From contig NZ_CANLTR010000009.1 in the NCBI RefSeq assembly GCF_947494055.1, forward strand, positions 1 to 64,000: a stretch of DNA of 64,000 nucleotides, given 5' to 3'. Made by a program: the position numbers and the translations under genes. Numbering within the stretch: position 1 is the first letter of the stretch; every line of letters begins with the position of its first letter. Origin of the DNA: an uncultured Jannaschia sp. (GTDB lineage: Bacteria; Pseudomonadota; Alphaproteobacteria; Rhodobacterales; Rhodobacteraceae). The notes under the pieces were generated by a model. It had not been told where the DNA came from. It did not search any database and saw only the letters and a program-made list of their open reading frames with translations. Positions 26,387 through 33,901 of this stretch are shown here, in pieces.

Positions 26387-27906
26387 AGCGACTCCAGAAA
26401 GGCTTCGAGCGCGGCCCGGTCGGCTTCGGTGAAGGTGGCGTAGCGGTCGCGGGCGGCGCGGCCCTCGCCATCGTGCCACAGGATCGCCTCCGACAGCGAG
26501 CGGGCGCGGCCGTCGTGAAGATATTGCCGGTGGCCCGAGACCTGCTCGGTCAGGCCGATCCCCCAGAGCGGCGGCGTGCGCCATTCCGCGCCGCTGGCCT
26601 GACCGGCCGGCAGGCCGTCGGCGAGACCGGGTCCCATGTCGTGAAGAAGGAAGTCGGAATAGGGCCAGATCAGCTGGAAGCTCTGCTCCGCCCGGTCGGC
26701 GAGCCGGTGGGTGACGTATTTCGGCACGTGGCAGGACGGGCAGCCGGCCTCGTGGAACAGTTCCTTGCCGCGCAGGACCTGCGGGTCCTCCACACGGGCG
26801 CGCTTCGGCACGGCGAGGTTGCGGGTATAGAAGGTGACGAGGTCGAGGCTGTCGCCGGAAATCTCGTACCCGCCCTGCTCGGGGTCGGCGCCCTGACGGG
26901 CCCCGCGGCAGGCGCGTTGCGCTTCGGTACAATCGCCGGCGGGGTCGGGGCGCAGCGGGGAGGCGATGCCGATATCGGCATTGAACGCGTCCGCCGCCTG
27001 CTGCCGCAGGGTGGGGGTGGTCGCCCGCACGCCGAAGCGTCCCAGCATCCAGGTCTCGTATTCCGGCGACCAGACGACGTTCGGCCGGCCCGAAATGCCG
27101 TCGCCGTCGAGATCGTCCGGGTCGGCATGGGCGAGGATATCGGCAGCCGGGATCGCTTCCGCCAGCCCCAGCCCGATCATCTGCGGCGCGACGCGCGGGC
27201 TCGTCGCCGTGTGCGGATCGAGCGGCCCGTAGGCGAGATCCGCAAGATGCCAGTCCGGGCGTCGGAGCGTCACCGTCTCGCCGCCGGGCAGGTCGACCCG
27301 CCCGGCCTCGACCCAGGACACCGCGACCCGCGCCTCGGCCGGCACCCCGGCGATGGAGGCGTCGGAGAGCTGATGGCCGTAGACCGGATCGGGCCCGGCG
27401 CCGAGATAGCGGGTGAGTTCGTCCACCGGCACCTCGGGCACGCCCAGCCGGACGACGAGCGAGGTCGCATCGTCCGCCGGTCCCGCCGGCGCGTGGCCGC
27501 GCCCGTCCTTGACGTGGCAATCCTGACAGGAACGCGCATTGAACATCGGGCCGAGGCCGTCGGAAGCGAGGGTCGAGGCGGGCGCGGTCACCCAGAGCCG
27601 TTCGAAGAGGCCGTTGCCGAGCGCGAACTCGCCGCGCTGCGCGAAGTCCAGATCGGCCTGCGGCTGGCTGAACGCTTCCGCGTCGCCGCGGCGGCGGACG
27701 CTGCCCGCGCCGCCCTGATTGGCCTCGAAGCGCTCGGGTGCGTCGAAGCTGTCCGGGGGCGCGGTGATCGCGGCCACACGCGCGGCCTCCACCTCGGTGC
27801 GCGGCACGATGTCCAGATGCGGTTCGCCGATATCCGCGACGGACTGCGCCGAAACCGGAACGGCGGTTGCGAACAGCAGACAGGTCAGGCGAATGAGCGC
27901 TTTCAT
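26383..27906 (-). CDS. Di-heme oxidoreductase (CcpA-like, thiol oxidoreductase family)
   Basis: A 507-residue periplasmic c-type cytochrome with a signal peptide (CLLFATAVPVSAQS). Two heme-binding CxxCH motifs are seen, SCQDCH (about residue 132) and GCPSCH (about residue 377), as in the DHOR family related to MauG and bacterial cytochrome c peroxidases. Met and His ligands are plausible in the HDMGPGLADG and YLHDGRARSL segments. It leads the operon with an imelysin and a DUF1513 gene, a grouping linked to iron acquisition, where it may oxidise or reduce iron. The start at 27906 is the first ATG with a following leader. Confidence 0.88.
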   Translation of the reverse strand: MKALIRLTCLLFATAVPVSAQSVADIGEPHLDIVPRTEVEAARVAAITAPPDSFDAPERFEANQGGAGSVRRRGDAEAFSQPQADLDFAQRGEFALGNGLFERLWVTAPASTLASDGLGPMFNARSCQDCHVKDGRGHAPAGPADDATSLVVRLGVPEVPVDELTRYLGAGPDPVYGHQLSDASIAGVPAEARVAVSWVEAGRVDLPGGETVTLRRPDWHLADLAYGPLDPHTATSPRVAPQMIGLGLAEAIPAADILAHADPDDLDGDGISGRPNVVWSPEYETWMLGRFGVRATTPTLRQQAADAFNADIGIASPLRPDPAGDCTEAQRACRGARQGADPEQGGYEISGDSLDLVTFYTRNLAVPKRARVEDPQVLRGKELFHEAGCPSCHVPKYVTHRLADRAEQSFQLIWPYSDFLLHDMGPGLADGLPAGQASGAEWRTPPLWGIGLTEQVSGHRQYLHDGRARSLSEAILWHDGEGRAARDRYATFTEADRAALEAFLESL

Positions 27907-27967
27907 TGCCGCACGTTTCTGACTATATCGCTCGGGTATCAAGACCCGATCGTGCGAAAGGTGCTCG

Positions 27968-28360
27968 ATGCCCGCCTTGCAGTTACGCCCCGTCGCACGA
28001 CCCGATCCCGTATCCCCCATGATCGCCCTGCTGCGCCTGGCCGCGCTCGAATGCCGTGCCGCGCCGCGGGCCGATCTGCATGCCTGCACGGTGCTCGCGC
28101 CGGAAGCGGACGCCGCGGACTTCGCCGTCGCGCTGGCCCGCGCGCTCCCGTCCGCGACGGCCCGGCGGGTCGTCCTGTGGCGGCCGGGTGCGGAGGGCCT
28201 GTCCTTCGACGAGACGTGGATTCTTGCCTTGGCGGCGGCGCTGCGACGGGGCGACCGGGACAGCGTGCGGTTTCTGACCGGACGGCGCGTGCGACCCGAG
28301 GCGGTCCCGGTGCTGCGGCTCCTGCTATCGGGGCTGGCGCGGAACTTGGAATCGTTCTAA
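27968..28360 (+). CDS. Conserved-looking hypothetical protein (130 aa)
   Basis: A soluble 130-residue protein with no signal peptide. AAGGTG sits before the ATG. Ala/Leu/Arg-rich helices predominate (LSFDETWILALAAALRRGDRDS, VPVLRLLLSGLARNL). I recall similar short proteins beside iron or dps genes in roseobacters but no function. It diverges from the di-heme oxidoreductase gene (61-base gap), and its last codons contain the -35 element of the dps promoter. Confidence 0.6.
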   Translation: MPALQLRPVARPDPVSPMIALLRLAALECRAAPRADLHACTVLAPEADAADFAVALARALPSATARRVVLWRPGAEGLSFDETWILALAAALRRGDRDSVRFLTGRRVRPEAVPVLRLLLSGLARNLESF

Positions 28361-28367
28361 ACGTTCC
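28341..28367 (+). promoter_or_regulatory. Candidate EcfG promoter of dps (palindromic)
   Basis: GGAAC (28341-28345), 17 bases, GTT (28363-28365) reads toward dps, giving a leader of about 60 bases. The element is GGAAC-N17-GTTCC, a perfect inverted repeat, so the same consensus also reads on the minus strand. Dps is a common general stress target in alphaproteobacteria. Confidence 0.7.
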
Positions 28368-28434
28368 CATATCCTGAACCGGGCGAGCCAGCATCCCGCC
28401 AGCCAGCTCACGCACCCATTCAAGGAGGTCCATC

Positions 28435-28905
28435 ATGGCCCAGACCGCATCCGACCTATCGACCGACGCCAGCGTCGAGATCGCCGCCGCCCTGAACCAG
28501 GCGCTGGCGGAGACCGTTGTGACCACCATGCTGGCGCAGAACTTCCACTGGAACGTGACCGGCATGTCCTTCGGTCCGCTGCACGAGTTGTTCCAGATGA
28601 TCTACGAGGACCACTTCACCGGCCAGGACGACCTCGCCGAGCGGGTCCGCGCGATCGGCGAGACGGCCGAGGGCAAGCTCGCCGTGCATCTCGAGCGCTC
28701 GAAGGTGACCGAGGGTGACGCGCATGCCGAGGACCGGGAGATGATCCGCCACCTGGCGGAGGCGCAGGAGACGATCGGCGCGACGCTCGCCGGCCTTTCG
28801 GAGCTCGCCGCGAAGCATGGCGACGTCCGCACCGAGGATCTCGCCATCGAGCGGGGACGGGCCCACGACAAGTTCGCCTGGATGCTGCGCGCCCATCTGA
28901 ACTGA
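28435..28905 (+). CDS. dps: DNA-protection ferritin-like protein Dps
   Basis: A 156-residue mini-ferritin. The intersubunit ferroxidase residues are in place: His in QNFHWNVTG (about residue 37) and the Asp/Glu pair in MIYEDHFTGQDDLAERVRAIG (about residues 62-80). Dps forms a 12-subunit shell that oxidises and stores iron with peroxide and protects DNA. A strong AAGGAGG precedes the ATG. It follows an EcfG-type promoter and lies inside an iron gene cluster, matching a stress and iron role. A GC-rich hairpin follows. Confidence 0.95.
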   Translation: MAQTASDLSTDASVEIAAALNQALAETVVTTMLAQNFHWNVTGMSFGPLHELFQMIYEDHFTGQDDLAERVRAIGETAEGKLAVHLERSKVTEGDAHAEDREMIRHLAEAQETIGATLAGLSELAAKHGDVRTEDLAIERGRAHDKFAWMLRAHLN

Positions 28906-28944
28906 GGCCGCGCCTCCGGGAACGCGTATTCGACCGATGACATG

Positions 28945-28972
28945 CCATTGCCGGCTGAAAGACCGGCGGTGG
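28945..28972. terminator. Hairpin between convergent dps and DUF1289 genes
   Basis: CCATTGCCGG pairs with CCGGCGGTGG (10 pairs, two G-U) around an 8-base loop. There is no long T-run on either side, so it is a possible bidirectional terminator or message stabiliser. Confidence 0.45.
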
Positions 28973-28995
28973 CGTCCTCGTTTCCAGGTTGGCTT

Positions 28996-29268
28996 CTAGC
29001 CGGCGTCGCGGGCGGCTTTCGGGACGGGGACGCCCTTCTTCAGACAGCGTTTCAGATAGGCCGGGCGCCAATGCGTGTAGCGCCCCATCGCCTGCTGCTG
29101 CGCGACGACGAGCGCGACGAAATCCGCCATCGCGCCCCCGTGCTTCTTCAGCCCTTTGCCGATCTTCTTCTGGCCCTTGGTCATCGAGCAGCCGATGCAA
29201 TGCGCGCCGGCCGGGCCGGGGCGTTTGAACTTGCACACGCCGATGCAGGGGGTGGGGGTCTTGGCCAT
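28996..29268 (-). CDS. DUF1289-type cysteine-rich protein (90 aa)
   Basis: A 90-residue protein whose N-terminal half has four cysteines in PCIGVCKF and HCIGCSMTKGQ, the pattern of DUF1289-like proteins, which could bind a metal or Fe-S centre. The C-terminal half is basic (KKIGKGLKKHGG, KRCLKKGVPVPKAARDAG). Two adjacent ATGs exist; the second (29268) is better spaced from GGAGGAC. It sits 62 bases after the imelysin gene on the same strand and may be its last co-transcribed gene. Function unknown. Confidence 0.78.
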   Translation of the reverse strand: MAKTPTPCIGVCKFKRPGPAGAHCIGCSMTKGQKKIGKGLKKHGGAMADFVALVVAQQQAMGRYTHWRPAYLKRCLKKGVPVPKAARDAG

Positions 29269-29330
29269 CATGTCCTCCGTAGGGCGAACGCCGCCAATGA
29301 CCTCGGGCACCGGCGGCGGATCGTCGCGCC

Positions 29331-30593
29331 TTACTGGAAGACCGCGTCCGGATCGTCGAGGCTGTCCGACCCTTCGAACGCGATCTGCGGCCGGCCGAGC
29401 GCCGCCACCGCCCGTTCGATCTCGCGCGTCTGCGCGATGAGCCCGTCGATCGCAGCCTGGATCAGCGCGCCGCCGGCCTCGTTCGACGGGTCGAGCATCA
29501 TGTCGTAGGGCATTCCCGCCTCGGCGGCGACCTTCATCTCCATCATCTCGAACTGCGTCGCGTCGAGCGCGGCGCCGAGGGCCCCGGCCACCGCGGGATC
29601 GCGCTCGGTGAGCAGATCCTCGAGCGAGGCCCCTTCAGTCACCGTGCCGTCACTGGCGACATAGGCGCCGCGATAGACGTTCCGGATGCCGAGCGCGTCG
29701 TAGAAATGGTCGTTATGGGTGTTGTCGGCGAAGCAGGAATGCTCTTCCTCCGGGTCGTTCAGCAAGAGGCCGAGTTGCATCCGCTCGCCCGCCTGCTCCC
29801 CGTAGGAGAGCGAGCCCATGCCGGTCAGGATGCGGTTGACGCCCTCGGGATCCGCCAGAACCTCCTCACGTGCGGCGCCGTTCTCGGCCCAGTTCGCGGC
29901 CATCTCCTCGAGGTCGGAGACGAGCAGGTCGGTCGCGGCCTTCAGATAGGCCCCGCGCCGGTCGCAATTGCCGTTGGTACAGGCGTCGTCCGTCGCGAAA
30001 TCCGTCCAGGGCCGCTCGCCGGCGGAGGCGTCGTAGGCGCCGATATCCTGACCCCAGAGCAGGAACTCGACGGCGTGGTAGCCGGTCGCGACGTTGGCTT
30101 CCGCCCCGTCCGCCTCGTGCAGCGTGTCGCGCAGCAGGGCGGGGGTGATCTCCGTCGCGTCGATCTCCCGGCCCGAGAGCGTGATGGTCGGATTGGCGAT
30201 GACGTTGAGGCCCGCGGCGGGGTTGGCGTCGGTTCCCTCCGCCGGTGCGGACCCTTCGGCGGCGACGTAGTCGATCAGCCCCTCGTCGAGCGGCCAGGCG
30301 TTCACCTGACCCTCCCACTCGTCCACGATCGGATTGCCGAAGCGATAGACCTCGGTCTGCTGGTAGGGCACGCGCGCCGCGAGCCAGGCCGCGCGCGCCG
30401 CGTGCAATCCTTCGGGCGACGGCGCGGCAAGGAACACGTCCACCGCCGTCTGCAGGTCGCGGGCGGTGGCGAGACTGTCGCCATAGGCGGCCGCCGCGAT
30501 GTCGGCATAGGTGGCGAGCACCTCCGCCTCCTCGACGGCGAAAGCGGGACCGGCCAGCAGGGCGCAGAGAGCGGTGGTGGTCAGGATACGCAT
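29331..30593 (-). CDS. Imelysin family periplasmic protein (ICMP-like, iron uptake)
   Basis: A 420-residue exported protein with a signal peptide ending GPAFAVEE. It carries the imelysin GxHxxE motif as GYHAVEFLLWG (about residue 170), QQTEVYRFGNPIVDEWEG near 77 and the downstream DHFYDALGIRNVY. The family includes ICMP/IrpA and EfeO-M75 proteins involved in iron uptake; protease activity is doubtful for most. It is 15 bases downstream of a hypothetical gene and hemP, forming an iron-regulated type operon. Confidence 0.88.
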   Translation of the reverse strand: MRILTTTALCALLAGPAFAVEEAEVLATYADIAAAAYGDSLATARDLQTAVDVFLAAPSPEGLHAARAAWLAARVPYQQTEVYRFGNPIVDEWEGQVNAWPLDEGLIDYVAAEGSAPAEGTDANPAAGLNVIANPTITLSGREIDATEITPALLRDTLHEADGAEANVATGYHAVEFLLWGQDIGAYDASAGERPWTDFATDDACTNGNCDRRGAYLKAATDLLVSDLEEMAANWAENGAAREEVLADPEGVNRILTGMGSLSYGEQAGERMQLGLLLNDPEEEHSCFADNTHNDHFYDALGIRNVYRGAYVASDGTVTEGASLEDLLTERDPAVAGALGAALDATQFEMMEMKVAAEAGMPYDMMLDPSNEAGGALIQAAIDGLIAQTREIERAVAALGRPQIAFEGSDSLDDPDAVFQ

Positions 30594-30607
30594 GGAAACT
30601 CCTAAGG

Positions 30608-31102
30608 TCAGTGAATCTGTCGGGACGGCGCGGTCGCGACACGGTGATCGCGCCGCCAGCCGGCGGTCAGGCGCAGGAGCGCGATGCCGGCGCGTTCGGC
30701 GGTCTGGACGGCGGAAAGCAGGCGGTCGCCCGGCACGAGCAGCGACAGGACGAACATCGCGTCCTCCCGTTCGCCCCGGGCGGCGAGGGTCACGACCTGC
30801 GCGATCACGGCCTCGTCCGCGCCGACGCAGCGGCAGGTGACGGCATGGCGCATGACCGGCCGGCGGGTGCCCGAGGTGAGGAGGGCGGCGAAGTCGGCCC
30901 AGGCCTCGCGCGCCATGTCGCCGCCGGCCGGCCCGAACGCCTCCGCGAAGACGCCTTCGACGCGGGTGCGGCCCTCCGGGCCGTCGAACCAGTCGCGAAG
31001 CAGCATCACGCCGAGCGCCTGCGCGCCGTCCATCGCCTGCAGGTCCGCGACGGTCGCCGCACCGGGATTGGGCGGCGGGGTGAGGGGATCGTGCAGGCTC
31101 AT
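30608..31102 (-). CDS. Hypothetical protein of the hemP-imelysin operon (164 aa)
   Basis: A 164-residue protein without a signal peptide or membrane segment. A central block reads AVTCRCVGADEAVIAQVVTLAARGERED, with two close cysteines (TCRC). The start overlaps the hemP stop as ATGA, so the two are translationally coupled; imelysin follows after 15 bases. It is a recurrent neighbour of hemP in roseobacters by my recollection. No function is assignable, though heme or iron handling is suggested by context. Confidence 0.75.
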   Translation of the reverse strand: MSLHDPLTPPPNPGAATVADLQAMDGAQALGVMLLRDWFDGPEGRTRVEGVFAEAFGPAGGDMAREAWADFAALLTSGTRRPVMRHAVTCRCVGADEAVIAQVVTLAARGEREDAMFVLSLLVPGDRLLSAVQTAERAGIALLRLTAGWRRDHRVATAPSRQIH

Positions 31103-31257
31103 TTCGTCAGGATCAGCTTACCGGCGCGCGTCAGGCGCAGCAGATACGTCTCCTCGCCCAGCACGATCCGGGCGGTCCGGCTGCAGTTCAGCAGGTCCTC
31201 GGCCCGGTAGACGGGACCGGGCTCGCCCGGCGCGGGGGGGTGCGTCGCGCCGTTCAC
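31099..31257 (-). CDS. hemP: Hemin uptake protein HemP
   Basis: A 52-residue protein matching HemP. The C-terminal signature TYLLRLTRAGKLILTK is the family core, after YRAEDLL and an N-terminal Pro-rich tail. The start is GTG 31257, preceded by GGAGG at five bases, and overlaps the stop of a 24-codon upstream frame as GTGA. HemP/HmuP proteins in alphaproteobacteria act as co-activators of heme uptake genes. The gene heads the operon with a hypothetical protein and imelysin. Confidence 0.88.
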   Translation of the reverse strand: MNGATHPPAPGEPGPVYRAEDLLNCSRTARIVLGEETYLLRLTRAGKLILTK

Positions 31258-31328
31258 GACGGCCTCCACCGCAGGAGCGTTTCGCGGGGGTCATCCTCGA
31301 ATGTCTCGGTTCGTCCGGTCCAGGTCAT
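31254..31328 (-). CDS. Short leader ORF (24 aa) coupled to hemP
   Basis: ATG 31328 follows GGAGGCGAG and opens a frame of 24 codons (it begins MTWTGRTETFEDDPRE and ends in RWRPS). The stop overlaps the hemP GTG start as GTGA, and the hemP ribosome site lies inside it, so translation of the leader would open or feed hemP. It may be a real small protein or a translational control leader. The good ribosome site and exact overlap are the evidence. Confidence 0.5.
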   Translation of the reverse strand: MTWTGRTETFEDDPRETLLRWRPS

Positions 31329-31510
31329 CTCGCCTCCGTCTGGATTGGCCCGTCGCGACGGGCTGGATCCGGGCTCGCCTGCAACGCCGCCGGCTGGCTG
31401 GGATACCTATTCCTGACAAAAGCAGTCGGAGTTGGCAAGCAGGTTCGCGACGCAGGGCGACCACCGCGCTTCAAAGCCCGGGAAATGCTGCGAAGCTTCG
31501 TCCGATGCCG

Positions 31511-31894
31511 TCAGCGCGCGCGCCAGTTCTCCAGCGCCGGCACGGTTTCCGCTGCCGAGTCGAGCATCCGGTCGAGCAGGGACCAGAAGAACGCATCGCC
31601 CGGATAGCCTTCCATCCGGTCGATCTCGATGCCGTCCTCCACCAGCACGAAGGTCGGCGTGACGACGAGCCGCCCGCCGAGTTCGAGATCTTCGGGCAGG
31701 GGGTCGTGGATGTCGACACGTCGGAGCGGCGCGGCGCGTCCCTCGGGGGATTTCGGGTAGATCGGCGCGATCTCCGCGTTCCAGCGCGCGCACCAGATGC
31801 AGCCGATCTCCTCCCCCATCACCAGTTCGACCTCGGCCCGCGCGGGCAGGGCGGCCAGACCGGCGAGCAGGACGAGGCGGAGCAGGACGCGCAT
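31511..31894 (-). CDS. Periplasmic thioredoxin-like protein, SoxS type
   Basis: A 127-residue exported protein with a signal peptide (LVLLAGLAALPARA). A CxxC redox motif appears in GCIWCARWNAEIAPIYPKS, followed by the cis-Pro loop VVTPTFVLVEDG. This resembles the SoxS thioredoxin of Paracoccus sulfur-oxidation clusters, but no sox genes are nearby, so a general periplasmic disulfide role is equally likely. It is monocistronic, upstream of a divergent DUF302 gene. Confidence 0.8.
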   Translation of the reverse strand: MRVLLRLVLLAGLAALPARAEVELVMGEEIGCIWCARWNAEIAPIYPKSPEGRAAPLRRVDIHDPLPEDLELGGRLVVTPTFVLVEDGIEIDRMEGYPGDAFFWSLLDRMLDSAAETVPALENWRAR

Positions 31895-32014
31895 GGTTGC
31901 GAGGTAGGCGCGCCGCCCCGCTGCGGCAAGCCGGCGCTCGGGCGCTTTGCCGTTTCCGTCGCGCCCGCCGGCCGCTAGAGGTGGCAACGCCCGTTCCGAC
32001 CGAAAGGACCCGTC

Positions 32015-32446
32015 ATGCTCCGCTCGACCCTCGCCGCCCTCGCCGTCACCGCGACCGCCGCCACGGCGCAGGAGGTCGCGATCGAAACCTACGATGGCAG
32101 CGTCGCGGATGCGGCCTTCGCGGTGGAAAACGCGATCACCGGGATGGGGCTCCGCATCGTCTTCACCGGCAATGTGGGCGAGATGCTGGAGGAGACCGGG
32201 GAACAATTCGGGCTGGGCCCCTCGCCGGTGGGGCCGGATGCCAAGACCTTCATGTTCTGCTCGATGACGGCCGGTCGGGACGCGATCGTGGCGGACCCGG
32301 CCAATCTGGCGAACTGCCCGCTCAGCATCTTCGTGGCGGAGATCGACGGCGGGGCGGTGATCGGGCACCGCGTCTACGCGGAGGAGACGATGGCCCCGCT
32401 CAACGACCTCCTGGACGAGATCGTGACCGAGGCCGCCGCCTGGTAG
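32015..32446 (+). CDS. DUF302 family exported protein
   Basis: A 143-residue protein with a signal peptide (TLAALAVTATAATAQ) and the DUF302 core: DAAFAVENAITGMGLRIVF, then TFMFCSMTAGRDAIVADP and NLANCPLSIFVAE. Two cysteines in the core may form a disulfide or bind a cofactor. DUF302 proteins often occur beside thioredoxin or rhodanese genes, as here. AAAGGA precedes the ATG. Function unknown. It is convergent with the rhodanese gene, one base apart. Confidence 0.8.
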   Translation: MLRSTLAALAVTATAATAQEVAIETYDGSVADAAFAVENAITGMGLRIVFTGNVGEMLEETGEQFGLGPSPVGPDAKTFMFCSMTAGRDAIVADPANLANCPLSIFVAEIDGGAVIGHRVYAEETMAPLNDLLDEIVTEAAAW

Positions 32447-32447
32447 G

Positions 32448-32822
32448 TCAGGTCTCGACCGGCAGGCCGGCCTTCTTCCAGCCGGCCATCCCGCCCTCGA
32501 TCACCGTGGCGTCGTAACCCATCCGTCGCAGCGTGTCCGCAGCCATCGCCGCCCGGCCACCGGCGGCGCAGAGCACGTGGACACGTCCGTTCCCCATCCG
32601 CTCGGTTAGACGGGACTCGGCGGTCTCGGCCGTGGCGTCCGCGCGCATCTCGAGCGTGCCGCGCGGCACGAGGAACGCGCCGGGCACCGCGCCCGACTGG
32701 CCGAGCTCCGCCGGCTCGCGCACGTCGAGGATGAGCTCGCCCGAGCCTTGCGCCTCCTCCGGCGTGACGGTGGCGACGTTGGCCCGGGCCTCGGCGACGA
32801 GGTCCTTCATGGTCGATGGCAT
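32448..32822 (-). CDS. Single-domain rhodanese-like protein
   Basis: A 124-residue rhodanese fold protein with LILDVREPAELGQSGAVPGA and the active-site loop VHVLCAAGGRAAMAA (catalytic Cys about 90), then YDATVIEGGMAGWKKAGLP. It moves sulfane sulfur between thiols. The ATG at 32822 has GGGAGAA upstream. There is a 26-base gap to the decayed cheB gene upstream on the same strand. Confidence 0.9.
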   Translation of the reverse strand: MPSTMKDLVAEARANVATVTPEEAQGSGELILDVREPAELGQSGAVPGAFLVPRGTLEMRADATAETAESRLTERMGNGRVHVLCAAGGRAAMAADTLRRMGYDATVIEGGMAGWKKAGLPVET

Positions 32823-32848
32823 GTGCGGTTCTCCCTTGTGTTCGCGCG

Positions 32849-33818
32849 TCAGGCGAAGGCCCGACGGCTCTTGATGATTTCCTCGAGATGCTGGGCGTCT
32901 TCCTCGACGAGCTTCGCGCGTTCGAGATAGAGCTTCTTGCTGACGTCGTGGGCGGAGGAGCGTTCGGCCATCTGCCGCAGCAAAGCCGTGCGCCCCTTGT
33001 GCGCCCGCAGCAGGTCGAACAGGTCGTGGTCCAACGCCTCCTCCTGCACCGCGCTCAGCGGCTCGATGGTGTAGGCATGTCCGGTATGGCAGTGGAAGCG
33101 CGTGGGCAAGCCGTCCCTGATCTCCCAGAGTACGCCGTCGCAATGCGGACAATTGTAGGGCGACAGCTCTCCCAGACGTTCCTCGTTCGACATGCTGGCG
33201 CCCTCCAAGCTGGCGATCTTCAGTTCGAGCCTGATTTCCATTCGGATTTCGCGCGCCGGGCCGCAGGGTTGGCCCGCAATCTCGGCGAGACGCGTCGCGA
33301 GCCGGTCGAGCGGCACCGCCTTGAGCGTGGCGCGCGGCATGTCGGGGCTGTCGCCGGTGTCGGGATGCTGTATCAGCACGCGCTTGCCGCAGCGCGCGAT
33401 GGCTTGCGCACCCGCCGCGCCGTCGTTCATAAGCCTGGAGAGCACGACCGCGACCGTCCGGCTCGACCGGTAGACCGCCGCCGAACGGAACCGCGGGTCG
33501 ATCGCAGGCCGGAAGTTGTTCTCGTGGGCGCCCCGGTGCAGGTGGATGTGGTTTCGGCCATCATCATGTACTTGTCGAGCAGGGCGAAGACGATCTCGCC
33601 CTCGCGGATCGGATCGTTCTCGGCCCCCTCCTTCAGCGGCAGGTCGCTTTAGGGCGCGAGAAGTTCGGCGCCGCACATGTCCGACATCGTCGAGTGGTGC
33701 TTGCAGACGAACAGGGCCGCCGGCAGGTCCGCCGGCAGGCCGGGCAACAGCATCTTCAACGCCTCGAAGCTTCCCGCGACCCGCCGATTACGATCGTGTC
33801 ATGGATGTCGCTCCGCAT
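32849..33818 (-). pseudogene. CheB-type methylesterase, degraded
   Basis: Read leftward from ATG 33818 (MRSDIHDTIVIGGS) this is a CheB methylesterase domain followed by a C-terminal domain with CPHCDG and CHTGHAY metal-like motifs. It is broken at least three times: a one-base loss near 33775 after GGS, an in-frame TAA at 33649-33651 after CGAELLAP, and another one-base loss near 33563 before HIHLHRG. Restoring the two bases gives 324 codons including stop. The catalytic pattern (GGS, HHSTMS, MNDGAAG) is still legible, so decay is recent. The last 240 codons remain open from 33676 in a partly wrong frame. It diverges from the equally damaged cheB-cheR-kinase gene. Confidence 0.85.
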
Positions 33819-33901
33819 AACCGTGTCCGTTCGGCCCTCATTTGTCATATTCACAGCCAAACCGGCTCGTTTGATTATCAGATATTAAGCCGTGAGGCGA
33901 G

